A stretch of 64,000 nucleotides of DNA from Diaporthe sp. PMI_573 (lineage: Eukaryota > Ascomycota > Sordariomycetes > Diaporthales > Diaporthaceae), in the NCBI GenBank assembly GCA_021399435.1, contig JAJTUP010000036.1, positions 682,001 to 746,000 of the forward strand, in the 5' to 3' direction. Below are positions 1 to 12,082 of the stretch, piece after piece. Numbering within the stretch: position 1 is the first letter of the stretch; the number at the start of each line of letters is the position of its first letter. Under the pieces are notes generated by a model, which made no database searches, was not told the origin of the DNA, and saw only the letters and a program-made list of their open reading frames with translations. The translations under genes were made by a program, and so were the position numbers.

Positions 1-209
1 GCATGTTCATCCCGTCGGGTGAGCCAGAGCTGCTGGGTGTCTAATGAGTGTACATGAGTGTACATGAGGAGAACAGCCCATGTTCTGCATCGGACACTTC
101 ATCTATCCCAGGCAACCCACCTGCTCGTCCTGCTGCGCCTTGGATCAGGGACAGACCGGTCCGGTCGACACAGAATGGCTGTGACATGCTCGCAGTCTAA
201 GGCGCCGAA

Positions 210-1482
<1,273 letters not shown>

Positions 1483-1761
1483 TCACAGCACTGATAAAGG
1501 TCTTGGGTGGTGAGGACGACTCGACGGGGTTGTTGTGCTGTGCGCTGCTGTGCGTCACGCTGCGGTGCGCTGACTGCTGCTCGAACCGACTGGACAGTAA
1601 CAAGACTGGGCGCTACAAGACTGACTTGACTTCGGGTTCGGCCTGATGGGTTGACTCGCTCGACTGCGATGTGACTTTCTGCGACGGCGGTGGGGGGCGG
1701 AGAGCGTCCAGTTATTCCAGGTGGCTTGGAGTAGGTGATGAGCGCAGGCAGGCGGTCAAGG

Positions 1762-1896
1762 AGAGGCGAGGCGAGGCGAGGCAAGACGAGACGAAGCAGG
1801 ACGGGGCAGGGCAGGGCAGGGCAGGGCAGCACGGGGCAAGTGAGGGGGGAGAGAGAGAATAGGTAGGGTAGAGCAGAGCAGAGCAGAGCAGAGTAG
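1762..1896. repeat. Polypurine tandem repeats upstream of cdc42
   Basis: Runs of GGCGA, then GGGCA (several copies near 1803-1828), then GCAGA copies (near 1871-1892). On the cdc42 strand these are CT-rich. They look like simple-sequence expansion within a leader or core promoter. Confidence 0.75.
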
Positions 1897-2263
1897 AGAG
1901 AAAGAGGCAGGAAGAAGTGAAAGGGTTGGCAACGACGGGAGTGAGGTCGCCGTGAGAGCGGGTTGGATTAGCTCGGACGAGAGAGAGAACGTGTGGCCAG
2001 GTAATAAAGTTCAATTGAATGGGTATGTATGCAAATGCAATTCAGCCTCGTACAACTTTTTTGTCTGGTTGCAGGCAGGAGGAAAGACGAGAGTGCGCGG
2101 GCGGGAGTGCGAGTGGACGGCGGAGGACCTGGACCATGGGAAGTGCTCGCGAGCGATGGCGATCAGTGTGTGTGATGGGGGGGACCTCTGGTAGGGGGGC
2201 CAAGGCTTGCAGTCCCAACCTTGGAAGGGAGGACAGGCCTTTTGACCCCCAACCGGCCTCCAA

Positions 2264-2312
2264 TCGAGAGCCAGTCGAGAACCAGTCGAGAACCAGTCGA
2301 GAGCCAGTCGAG
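2264..2312. repeat. 11-bp tandem repeat, four copies
   Basis: The unit TCGAGARCCAG is repeated four times without gaps and ends in a further TCGAG. Copies 1 and 4 have G and copies 2 and 3 have A at the variable position. It is non-coding and lies about 0.9 kb upstream of cdc42. Confidence 0.85.
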
Positions 2313-3560
2313 CCTGGCATAGGGCCCGTCAGGTTGGTGCTGCTAGTGCTGCTATCCCCTTTGGGGCACTAAAATTGGACGCCATGCACCTGCAGCTAGC
2401 CTGTGAGCCAGTCCACCTTCCGCGGACCGGGGGGGGGCTTTGGTTTCTTCCCCTTGCTGTTTTGTTTTGAGAGACGTGGCGGAGGGTACAGGTACGGACG
2501 AGCACGCCTCTCGCCAGCAGACAAGGCATGTACCAAGACCACCAGCTCAGCCCACGGAACAATCTAGTCCAGCAATCTGCTCTGGAAGCCTTCACTCTCC
2601 TACACAGTACTGTGTACAGGAGGACCCTTCGAAGGGCTGTTCTCAGTATATCTTGTCATCGGGGAACCTTTAGTCCGCCACCCCTCCATCATCCGGACTA
2701 CTGGGTGCTTACCTCCAAAGCAGTCCGAATAAGCATCCGCGGGTGACCACCCATCTACAATCTAGATGACCATGCACTAGGCAGATAGGGACCAGCGTGA
2801 GACATTGAGGCTGCTGGCTGCTGAGAAGAGAATAGACAACGGCACCAGACAAGAGATAGCCGAGTCGAAGATCATGGGAGGATCTCCGTATGCAGAAGAA
2901 CAAGACGCGCCAGTCCATTTCTTCGACCTCGACTTGCATATAGCCCCAATCTGTGACGGACGAGAGCTGGGGCCATGTCGCTGGGGTATCCTGAATCCTG
3001 ATTTGTGATCCCCCGCCTGCGATCCAAGGCAAACCAAACACAACGCAGCACAACGGACAAAGGGCAACAAACATGTCAACGCCACGGAAGACCAGCCCAG
3101 ACAGGTCCTGAGTCCTGACAGCCCGCCCGCCCGCCGCGTCGACTCGACTTTGACCCGAGCAGCCTCGAGGCTCCCGGCCCCCCAGTTCAACCAGGCCTTG
3201 CGTGCTGGGCGGTGTGCGATGACCGGTATGGCAAGCAGCAGGAGGAGCAGCCTGAGGGGGGCACTACTGTGTTCAGCACATGTCCCACCTGCTTCATGCG
3301 TGCTCGCATGGGCTGCTGATGGTGAATGTGTCAAGGCGCACTTGTGGCTGTGGCATGTCCAGAATGGTAGTCTGGAAGCCTTCCGGAAGCCCTGGGCGCC
3401 GGTCCCAAATGGGCCATGTCTCGTTCTGGCATGCGGGCAATTTGACAAGACGCTTCTACAGCACCAAGCTACGCAGCTCTGGCAGGCTTGTCGCATGATT
3501 TCCAGATGACCATTGGCTTCCGGCCAACCAAGGGCTCGACCATCGTGCCGCGTCACGACG

Positions 3561-3600
3561 CCAGCACCCAGCACCCAGCACCCAGGAAGCTAGCACCCAG
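3561..3600. repeat. CCAGCAC tandem repeat
   Basis: Three perfect 7-bp CCAGCAC copies are followed, after a short gap, by a further partial copy. Non-coding. Confidence 0.6.
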
Positions 3601-4682
3601 GCCCGCCCCCGTCGGAGTTACCGTGATGGTGCTGTATAAATATGTACACATGACAACGACGATACCTCGCACGGCTGATACAACAAGAAGCCACAGGTAA
3701 TAGCTCATGGCCCTCGGCACAAGATCGAACGCCCGTGCCATGTCGACCTCCCAGCGGCACGTGGCTGTGGTGGGCGATCTGTACAGGGATGGCGTGTGCT
3801 GGCGGCTCTAATACGCCGCAAGGGTTGCACTCGGCTGGGTGACAAGTAGACACCCACACACACCGCACTGTAGGCAGTAGATAGATGGTGGGCAAAGGCC
3901 TAGGAGGAGCTGGGTATGTTGTGACCCGGGCTGCGGATCTACAGGAGAAAAGACAGGGCCTGGGGCTGGCTGGCTGGGCTGGGCTGGGGCTGGACAGGCA
4001 GACATGGCAGACAGGACGGGTATGGCGTCGTCTGTGCCCCCCAGCCGCTCGAAACGGCCACTGAAACCGAGGCCTTGTAGGCTAAGGACCACGAGCGGCA
4101 AGCCGGCAGATGCCATCTATCTATCTCGTGCGATGCCCTCAAGTGACCTCATTGCTCGTTGCCCACGGGCGCGAGCATGACGGGTCAGCCAGGCTGCCGA
4201 TGTTGATGAGGTCTGGGCTGAGAGCCTGTGCCTATGCCACAATCAATCAATCGCATGTACTAGTGGGATGACTTGCAGCGGGAATTGTGTTGCAACACGC
4301 CCTGCACCCCCTCCCGTCCCCTTTCGTTGCCTCCTGGGGCAGTTGAACGGAGATGCCCATGTTAATTGCACAGTAGACGACAGCGTCTACCTGGTATAGG
4401 ATCCACAGGGCACGCGGTGTCCTTACTCGAGGGAGCAAGCCCGCCCAGTCACCGGCATCCAACCAAGTAACATGTTTATAAGTCTCTGGCACTCAGGGGC
4501 AGGAATAAGCAACCCCATGCTACGAGAATCATGGTGGCATCACCAGGTCTGTGGGCACTGTGGCTCCCCACTTGCGGCAAGACCCGATGGGGGGTTGCCC
4601 GTGGAATTTGGCCCGCAGCCGCAGCCGGTTTTATTTGCACCCTGGCAAGAATGCAAGATTTACACCACCTCGCATCCAAACC

Positions 4683-4712
4683 AGCTTCAGCTTCAGCTTG
4701 AGCTTCAGCTTT
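4683..4712. repeat. AGCTTC hexamer repeat in the VMA22 leader
   Basis: Five near-perfect 6-bp AGCTTC units lie about 100 bp before the VMA22 start codon, where a 5' leader or core promoter would be. Confidence 0.7.
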
Positions 4713-4815
4713 ATTCATTCCCTCTCACCGGTCGGAAGTTTTCTGTGTATCTCTTCTTGGGAGCTCGACACCCCGACTCATACATTCGCCTGAGCAGCCA
4801 ATCGGCCGTCTCGTC

Positions 4816-5508
4816 ATGGATTCTGGCACTATCGATGCTCTCCTCGAGCGCTACCTCGTCCTGCTGGATGAGTACACGACCCTGCGCGCGAGGCTGAGCC
4901 AGCTCCAGACCGGCATGTTCCAGCACCTGGCCCGAGCCAACTTCTCAGCCGAGAGGGGCATGCGCTACGGCCCAGACTTCTACGACGAGAGGATGCAGGC
5001 GCTGCGACAGGTCAGCATTAGCAGCACGCGAGGGCGCCTGCCAATCTTCACGGTGTCGCACAGCAGCCGGGCCCGTGGCGACGGCGGCGACGGCGACGAC
5101 TCGCGCCAGCAGGATCAGGATCCTCCACCAGATCACATCCCACCACCACCAGTTGAGGGCGAGGAGGCGGCTGGGGCTGAGGCCCCGGTGGGCGAGCAGC
5201 CCGTGCCTGCCGGCAGCGACAGAGCTGAGAGCGAGGCGGGCCCGAAGAAGCAAAACGCGAGGGACCCCCTCCGTTGGTTCGGCGTGCTCACGCCACTGTC
5301 TCTGCGGCAGACCCAGGCCTGCGCCGCCGAGGCGGTCGACCAGGTCATCCCGCGCCTGGCGTCCCTGAGTGCTGAGATGCAGGACCTCGAGATCCAGGTC
5401 CGCAGGGCGAGGAAGAAGCGGACCAAGGAGAGGGCCGCCGCCGCGAGGCAGCAGCATGAGCAGCAGCAGCAGCAACCAGTCACCGGGGAGCAACTGGCCG
5501 CCAAGTGA
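4816..5508 (+). CDS. VMA22: V-ATPase assembly factor Vma22 (CCDC115 family)
   Basis: An ER-located chaperone that works with Vma12 and Vma21 to assemble the membrane sector of the vacuolar proton pump. It is a single exon of 230 residues. The N-terminal helix has the family pattern (LLERYLVLLDEYTTLR), then LARANFSAERGMRYGPDFYDERMQA. A low-complexity acidic/proline linker spans about residues 85-155. The conserved C-terminal block holds DPLRWFGVLTPLSLRQTQ, then a coiled coil (LASLSAEMQDLEIQVRRARK) and a Gln-rich tail. It has no membrane span, as expected. The start is the ATG that begins the conserved helix. Identity rests on recalled family motifs. Confidence 0.85.
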   Translation: MDSGTIDALLERYLVLLDEYTTLRARLSQLQTGMFQHLARANFSAERGMRYGPDFYDERMQALRQVSISSTRGRLPIFTVSHSSRARGDGGDGDDSRQQDQDPPPDHIPPPPVEGEEAAGAEAPVGEQPVPAGSDRAESEAGPKKQNARDPLRWFGVLTPLSLRQTQACAAEAVDQVIPRLASLSAEMQDLEIQVRRARKKRTKERAAAARQQHEQQQQQPVTGEQLAAK

Positions 5509-6696
5509 GACGGGAGGGAAGGTTGGCGAGGCCTCTGCATGGACGCACGCTTACAAAAGTGACCGCCCCGTCTGCGATGGCCAAGTCAACCTGGAAATTA
5601 ATGCGATATGGTCGGACTCAATAGTCCAGATGGACTCGCGGATTGGTCATCACTCGTCGGCGGACTCGGGTGTGACCAGGTGACCGCACCAAAATCCTGC
5701 CAATTCTCACCCGCTTATTCTTGCAGTATGGAAAAGCCGCCATATCCAGAACATTGAACGCCCGCGCGAGCAATACTCCAAAGGGCCTCGCCGGGCTCCG
5801 TATCCAAAGTCTTCCCGTAAAACTCATGGCCGTTAATTACATGAAGGACGCACAGAGTGGTTCAGCTCGTGAGCGAGCATCTTAGCCGTGCAGAGATTTG
5901 ATTATCCTGCCACCTCGGACTCCTTTCTCGCGCAGCAATATGTGGCTGACGTTCGGTCTGTGGGCGTTGCTGAAGAACAGGGCATGAGAACTTGGAGGGT
6001 GTCACGAACCCAGTGCCGATGTGGCTCGTGTCTGTGGAAGGGCTGGTGCAGACAACGCGGTGATCGTCGCGACTCCCGTGTCAACGCGGGCCCGTGGCAC
6101 GTGTCTTCAAGACTCGTGCTCCTCTGCTCGTGCATGATCAGCGACTGTATTCAGCCCCTTCCCATTTGCACAGTAAATGCATCTCCAGCCCGATTATTGC
6201 ATTTCACAGATTTGCGAGATGCTTGGAGGACCAGTTGCCCTTTGCGACTCGGCCGGCTGGGGCGTGCGTGATTTCAGAAGCGATACCTTTGAACAAACGC
6301 GGCAGGGCAAAACGCTCGCCTACAATGTCTTGTGCCCTCGAACCTGCCTCGAAAGGCGTCGAAACTAAACACGAGTGCCGACATACCTGGTCAGGCTGTG
6401 ACAGCTGCCGAGAGGAGCTTTGCGTACTGTGACCAAGTGTTTTCAGGAACTGGACTGTGGAATGGAATTGGACAACTTATCGAAGCAGATGGGTGGGCCT
6501 GGGGGTCACGAAGCCCCGACCGTCTATCGGTATAAGAGCCGTTCTAATGTCTTATATCCCGGAACTTATATTCCGGAGACCCTCTAGTCTACCTGTCTAT
6601 CAACTTTTATCGTTAAGCTGGAGGGGTATCCTTCTATGTCAGATGTATGGACCTGAAAGACACAATACACTTCTCTCAACCGCACACTCCTCTCTC
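5509..6696. other. Convergent intergenic region
   Basis: The 3' sides of VMA22 and the acid phosphatase face each other here. Short frames in all directions lack domains and good start contexts. I see no gene. Confidence 0.5.
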
Positions 6697-8335
6697 TTAG
6701 TAGCCGGCAGGCTCCGGCTTCAACGGCAAGGCGTTCCCCTTATCTATGTTGGCACACTCCTTCCTCCAGTTCTTTGGTGTGATCTTATCGACAATCGCCT
6801 TGAAGGCCGTCAGGGTGCAGAATGTCTCATCACCCTCCAAGTGGTTGCCCGCGGCCTTGCAGCCAGGGATCGCGACGGGCTCGTCGTTGTATCGGACACG
6901 CACGTAGTGGCCCTCGATTCGCTTGAGCTCGTCGGCAGTCATCTCCTGGAGGGGCTTGCGGCCTATGCCGTGGAGGGCACTGCCAGCCAGCGAGCTTGGG
7001 TTGGCCCCGGAGGCAGCGGCAGGACCGGCGGCAGGCACCTCGCTGTGGCCAGAGGCCTTGGCAGCAGAAGCGGTCGTGGACTTTCGGAAAACCTCGAGCG
7101 CGATGTGGCTGGTGTACGGGGGCCAGCGCTGAGTCTCGTAGGCGCCGAGGCTAGCGAGCGTGCCGGCAAGGGTGGTGTCGTGGCAGCCAGACAATCCAAA
7201 CTTGATGACGGCGTTGCCCTGGCTCTTACCCAAGTTGGCGGCTTCGACGTTTGCGACCACACGTGCTGTGATGTCACCGAGCAAAGAGCCCATTCCCAGC
7301 GCGCGGTACTCGCGGTTCTCCTTGAAGCCGGCAAACCTAATTAATGAATAAGTAGCTTAGTCATGTCGGTATCTGCACACTGCTCGGGTCCAGCTTACCA
7401 CTCCTCAACGCTGATCTTCTCCATGGTCTCAAGGGCCTTTGAGTCGTAGAATACACCCGGGAGCTTGGTTTCGGGGCCGTGGGCAAGAGTCGAGTTGACC
7501 GTGTCCATGATTCCAGAGAGCCGTGGTTTCGCGTCCACTGCCACACGGGTGCCTTCGGGCATGTATTTGCCATAGATGCTGTTCAGGTAGTCCATCTCGG
7601 GGCTCGAGTTCCAGCGGTCTGCCGTGCGCTTGGCATATGCCCTCATTAGGGTCCTGAAGCGCGCGCAACCCCCCTCGTTTGGCAGCAGTTGCTCGTTAGA
7701 CAGGTTCCGCAGCAGGATGGTAGGCGGAGCTAGGTCAGCGGCGCGCTTGCTGTCTGGATACAAGCCAACAAAGGTCTGCTGCAGAGACTCCAGTGCACGT
7801 GGGACTGGGGTGGCACGCAGGTACATGAAGTCGGTGGAGTCGATGGTATCTGGGAGAAAGCCTAGCTGTTGGACATACAACTGGCGTAGGCGCTGGCCAA
7901 GGCTGTAGGTAGTCTCCCGCCCCTTGTCAGTGAGCATACCTACAGCAGGGTCAGCACAAAATACCACAGATAAAAAGAAGGGGCCTTCCAAGTCTTCTTA
8001 CCCATCTCACAGAGGTCATCCGGGTCACCATTGGCACCTGTAGCCAGGATTGGTGCGTCAGTGCCCTCTCCGAAGGACTCGAGACGCTTCTTCCATTCAA
8101 GAGATGAGAACACCACGCCGTTCCTATTTGCCTCAAGCACCACATTTCTCAGGTGGCTAGCAGACTTGCAATAGGGCCAGAATGGGTGAAGGCCGACATT
8201 CTGAAAGCGAGCCGAGACCGGAGTCCGCTCACCATGGCGGAGGAGGATCTGGGCCTGGACGAGCTCCAAGCCAGGGGGGTAGAGGGCCTTGAGCTCCTCC
8301 TCCGTGTACGGCTTTCGTGGTTGAAGGGTGGTCAT
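6697..8335 (-). CDS. Histidine acid phosphatase (lysophosphatidic acid phosphatase-like)
   Basis: A branch-2 histidine phosphatase that hydrolyses phosphomonoesters through a phospho-histidine intermediate. Exons are 8002-8335, 7399-7939 and 6697-7336 with two 62-nt introns. Both are phase-consistent and together encode 504 residues. The catalytic motif RHGERTP is at residues 33-39. The distal proton-donor motif is in SGCHDTTLAG in exon 3, and RATPVPRALES is the mid-protein signature. There is no signal peptide, so a cytosolic or organellar enzyme such as ACP6-type LPA phosphatase fits better than a secreted phytase. The ATG lies in a strong context (GCCACCATG). An Ala/Gly/Ser-rich insert follows the catalytic HD. 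The substrate is not deducible. Confidence 0.85.
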
Positions 8336-9045
8336 GGTGGCGTGATGGTTATAATAATGCTGGCTTCTGTCAGCCCGTGCAACACGCCGGTGAGGTCTGT
8401 ATGTTGATATAGGAGGGGTGAGGAAAGGTGAGACAGGGTCAAGTGAATTACGGCGGCGGGTCCAGGTAAACGACAACTCCAGGCACCGTGTGCCCAGATT
8501 CGGGGTTTCTGGTGAAAGATAGTGCGGCCCCAGGAGAGAAAAGTCGATGGGGAGCTACTTATACTGGGGCTTACCAATTGTTCGCATGCATCGTCGTGAA
8601 TTAGCCAGGGATCTTCATGACAGAGGACGTGGGGCGACTGTCACAGAAGTGAGACTTGGGGACGAGACCGAGATGGCTATGGCAGGCCGTAAAGAGTGCC
8701 AGGTGGCTATGATGGAATGCACCAGAGTGACTCGTTGCAGTGCACCAGGCACTATGCCCAGATAGCTAGCACATGCAGAGATGACTGGGACTGGCTGGGT
8801 GTGGGTCCAAGCTTCTCCACAATTATTTTCCAGCACTGGTCATCCTCAATTGCTGCACTGCAGATGCATCTCAGGCCAACTACAGACCTCTTTCGTGTCT
8901 CACAACCTCTTCCACCAGGTTGGACTGCCCAGGCCAGAATGCAAAGCAGGCCGGTGTCAACTTAAAGGGACCTACCTCAGACGGCCGAAGGAGTCAAAAC
9001 CGCATTTCCACCACTGGGGCGCTGTGGGGGAGAAAATTGCCTTCG
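8336..9045. promoter_or_regulatory. Divergent promoter, acid phosphatase / PPR gene
   Basis: This 710-bp segment lies between two outward-facing start codons. The frame of the PPR gene stays open upstream to an ATG at 8920, but that extension does not look conserved. No other gene is seen. Confidence 0.5.
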
Positions 9046-11760
9046 ATGCAGAGATTCCGCACCATATGCTGCTCTTGCCGCAGGCGCCTCCTGGCCGATG
9101 CCCTGTTTCGAGCTCAAGCTCCTCGGCTCCCACAATCGCAGCTTTTGTCCAGGGCACATGTGAGCTCAGCCTCGACGGCCAGGGAAGACCCGGATTCAGA
9201 CAAAACCGTCGATGATATTGTCCCTTCAATTGAGGCTGAGGAAGCCCAGGACCGGCAGACGCCGGGCAGAGACGCGCCGGCCCAGAATGGAGGCCCTACA
9301 ACGCCTCGCTTCAGAGGCCTGGATCGGAGGAAGTCTATGCGAAGGCTTGAGAGCAACTCCAAGGGGAAAAGCTTGGAGATTTTCGAGCGGGTAGTCCGGA
9401 AGCAGGTTGATCAGGAGAACTCGCCCTCGGAGCCAGCGCCAAAGTCACCCGCCGCCCTCGAGTACTACAACGACCTCGCACGACTAAAGCCAATGCTCAG
9501 GTCGCAGAGCATCGAGGCCTGTCTCGAATTCTTCTTGACCAAAGTGTGGAATAATGTGCCTCCCGGGGGCAGGAATCAACTTCTAAAGCAGAGAGGGACC
9601 ATTCTAATGACCAGAGTTGTAGAAGCGAAGATGGCCGACTGGGACAACGAGAAGTTACCATCCCTGGCCCAGGTCACCCAATTACTCTACGGGCTCGGCT
9701 CCCTGAGCTGCAAGAAATGGGCCGAGTCCGTCATGAGCCTCATCCGCAACCTCGTGACGAGGAGCACTGCCAAAACAGACTATCCAGACGCCGGGGCATA
9801 TGAGAGGTCCATGGCCAGGAAAGACGTGCTGCTGCAGGATATGGTCGATACTTGGATCATGTTCAACCGCCGTCGCATGTCTCCCAACAGGTCTTTTCGA
9901 TTCCCGGAGCTGGATGAGGCGCAGCTCCTGAAGTATGCACGGTCTGGCGAGGCAATGAAGGCAATCAACATGATATTTCCACATATCTGGGGCAACGACT
10001 TTCTTCCAATCCGGCCGTTGGCAATCGCTTCTTTTGTGGTTCTATCAGACCCTGCCCACTCCTCCCTCGAGGCACAGGAGAAGGCGAAGCCATTTCTTGA
10101 TCCCATGGGAAAGGTACTCGCTTCTGTTGCAATCTGGAAGACCGGGTTGCAGAGCATATTCACAGGGCACCCAGATGTTCTGGCTTATGTCTTGTCCCGT
10201 TGGAACTCGCTCGTTTCACAGCTTCGTCAGACCGACGGGCCCAAGCGCAGACCGCAGAAGATTGTCAGTAAACCAGAAGTCATCCGGCACGGCGGCCCGA
10301 ACGAGAAGCACATCATGCAAAAGGTGAACACAGCCCTTGGAATGAGTGATTCCGATGCCGTCGAGGCCGCGTGGGCGCTTTTCTGGGGCACAGAGGCAGT
10401 ACTCAGTGAAGACCGAAAGGCGGAGTTGCAGGATATGGTCAAAACGTTCCACCATTTCATCATGGCCTTCACTGCGCTGCATCGGCCGCAGAGAGCACTC
10501 GAGGTTTGGGAGAGCATGATACGCATTGGAGCCCAGCCGACTGTCAAGACCTGGACCTCGTTGATTGAAGGGTGCCGGAGGTCCAAGAATGCTGTCGGCA
10601 TCGAGAATGTCTGGAGGAAGTTGCTGGCTTCTGGTCTCGAGGTGGATGAAGCAGCGTGGTCGGCTCGGGTCGTGGGACTGATAAGTTGTGGCGAGCCTGA
10701 GGCAGGACTGCGGGCCCTCGACGAGATGCTGCACCAGTCGGAACTCACGATCGCACCGATCAACGCGGCCTTGGCCGCACTGATCCGCCTGAACGCCATG
10801 TCCGCGGCCAGGAAGGTCCTCGACTGGGCGTCGCGGAACAACATCGAGCCCGACATCAGGACCTTCAATACTCTGCTACGGCCCCTGGTCGTGCAGGGGA
10901 ATGCCGCGCAGGTTGAGAGCCTGCTTAAGATGATGAAGGAGAAGGGCGTCGAGCCGGACGCGGCAACATACACGGTGCTTCTCGAGGGCATCATTGGTAG
11001 CTCCAAGGATACGGACCCGGCTGAGCAGGTCAGGAGTATCAACGATCTTTTCAGCCAGATGGATGCGGCCGGCGTGCAGGCCAACATGCAGACGTTCGGA
11101 CGCATGTTGTATCTGCTCCTGGGCGAGCCCGGCGCCAACAGCTACGAGGCGGTGGAGGCCATCCGCAGACACATCCAGAGCAAGGGTCTCCACATGTCGA
11201 CGCACATGCATACCATTCTTCTAAACCACTACTTCGGCCTCGACCCTCCGAATCTGGCCGCCGTGGAGGACCTCATGAACAAGGACGGGCTGAAGTGGCG
11301 GATGTTCGTGCGGCGCGGCCTTGACAAGGTCTTCTGGGAGCGGGTCATCAAGGGGTACGCCGTGGCGGGAGAGGTGGAGAGGGCCTTTGAGATCTTCGAG
11401 CAGGTGAACAACATCGGGGCCGCGCTGACGCTGGACACGCTCGCGACCCTGCTCCGGTCGCTGGTCAGGGCGGGCAAGAGGGAAGAGGCCAGGAAGACGG
11501 TCGAGATCGTGAAGAGGCACCGGCAGAACTCCTACGTGAGCCCGGCCGGTGAGGCGGAAAGCCTCGGCGGCGGCCTTCAAAAGCAGAGGGGCAGGTACTG
11601 GAGGCACGGGTTCTGGGCCTACGCGGTCGAGTGCGAGCTGCTGTCGCCTGCTGAGTGGAGGCAGCTTGAGATGGGGCCATCCACTGGCATTGCCGGACCG
11701 CTGAACACTGTACATAGAGAGTTCAAGACTGTAGGCGGGAGAGGTCTGGCTGCGACGTGA
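9046..11760 (+). CDS. Mitochondrial pentatricopeptide repeat (PPR) protein
   Basis: An RNA-binding helical-repeat protein, probably acting in processing, stability or translation of a mitochondrial transcript. It is a single exon of 904 residues from the chosen ATG. That start gives an Arg/Cys-rich N-terminus (MQRFRTICCSCRRRLLADAL) typical of a matrix-targeting presequence. The frame could extend to an ATG at 8920 but with a poorer leader. Canonical PPR units are clear in the second half, for example IEPDIRTFNTLLRPLV and VEPDAATYTVLLEGI. More divergent units occur near the quoted positions for FHHFIMAFTALHRPQRAL and AQPTVKTWTSLIEGC. It resembles the Cya5-type fungal PPR proteins in size and layout; the RNA target is unknown. 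Confidence 0.85.
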   Translation: MQRFRTICCSCRRRLLADALFRAQAPRLPQSQLLSRAHVSSASTAREDPDSDKTVDDIVPSIEAEEAQDRQTPGRDAPAQNGGPTTPRFRGLDRRKSMRRLESNSKGKSLEIFERVVRKQVDQENSPSEPAPKSPAALEYYNDLARLKPMLRSQSIEACLEFFLTKVWNNVPPGGRNQLLKQRGTILMTRVVEAKMADWDNEKLPSLAQVTQLLYGLGSLSCKKWAESVMSLIRNLVTRSTAKTDYPDAGAYERSMARKDVLLQDMVDTWIMFNRRRMSPNRSFRFPELDEAQLLKYARSGEAMKAINMIFPHIWGNDFLPIRPLAIASFVVLSDPAHSSLEAQEKAKPFLDPMGKVLASVAIWKTGLQSIFTGHPDVLAYVLSRWNSLVSQLRQTDGPKRRPQKIVSKPEVIRHGGPNEKHIMQKVNTALGMSDSDAVEAAWALFWGTEAVLSEDRKAELQDMVKTFHHFIMAFTALHRPQRALEVWESMIRIGAQPTVKTWTSLIEGCRRSKNAVGIENVWRKLLASGLEVDEAAWSARVVGLISCGEPEAGLRALDEMLHQSELTIAPINAALAALIRLNAMSAARKVLDWASRNNIEPDIRTFNTLLRPLVVQGNAAQVESLLKMMKEKGVEPDAATYTVLLEGIIGSSKDTDPAEQVRSINDLFSQMDAAGVQANMQTFGRMLYLLLGEPGANSYEAVEAIRRHIQSKGLHMSTHMHTILLNHYFGLDPPNLAAVEDLMNKDGLKWRMFVRRGLDKVFWERVIKGYAVAGEVERAFEIFEQVNNIGAALTLDTLATLLRSLVRAGKREEARKTVEIVKRHRQNSYVSPAGEAESLGGGLQKQRGRYWRHGFWAYAVECELLSPAEWRQLEMGPSTGIAGPLNTVHREFKTVGGRGLAAT

Positions 11761-12082
11761 TGTATTTTTACACGTACGCCGAGAATACCACGCAATTTGG
11801 TGTTTGTTGAAGCATTTGAGGTATCAATCCCGACTCATCGGCCTGTCCTTTTCCTATCCTGATCCGACAGCTCCCTAACGCCCATACCCTACATTGTGAT
11901 TGCGCCTCTACAGGGCAGCGTCGCACATCAAGCCCCTATTCATAGGCATATTCCCAGCCTTGCTTGAACTGCTCGACCATGCCTCTTGCTGCTTACAGCC
12001 GCTCGCGGTGCCAGCTGTGTAAAAGTGATACACTCCTGACTCCTGCCGCCAACCCTGTTTTGCGATCGGCGGCCATGCTTCT
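11761..12082. other. Convergent 3' region
   Basis: A 322-bp gap between the 3' ends of the PPR gene and MTW1. It holds a TA-rich stretch right after the PPR stop (TGTATTTTTACACG). No gene is seen. Confidence 0.45.

Noticed and set aside
2777..3574. 265-codon open frame on the minus strand
   Set aside because: No domain, biased low-complexity composition and overlapping frames on both strands. It lies in the cdc42/VMA22 intergenic region.
8920..9045. Upstream ATG extending the PPR protein by 42 residues
   Set aside because: The ATG at 9046 gives a typical mitochondrial targeting start; the extension looks like translated leader.
10227..11138. 303-codon antisense frame across the PPR gene
   Set aside because: A shadow of the GC-rich PPR coding sequence, with no domain.
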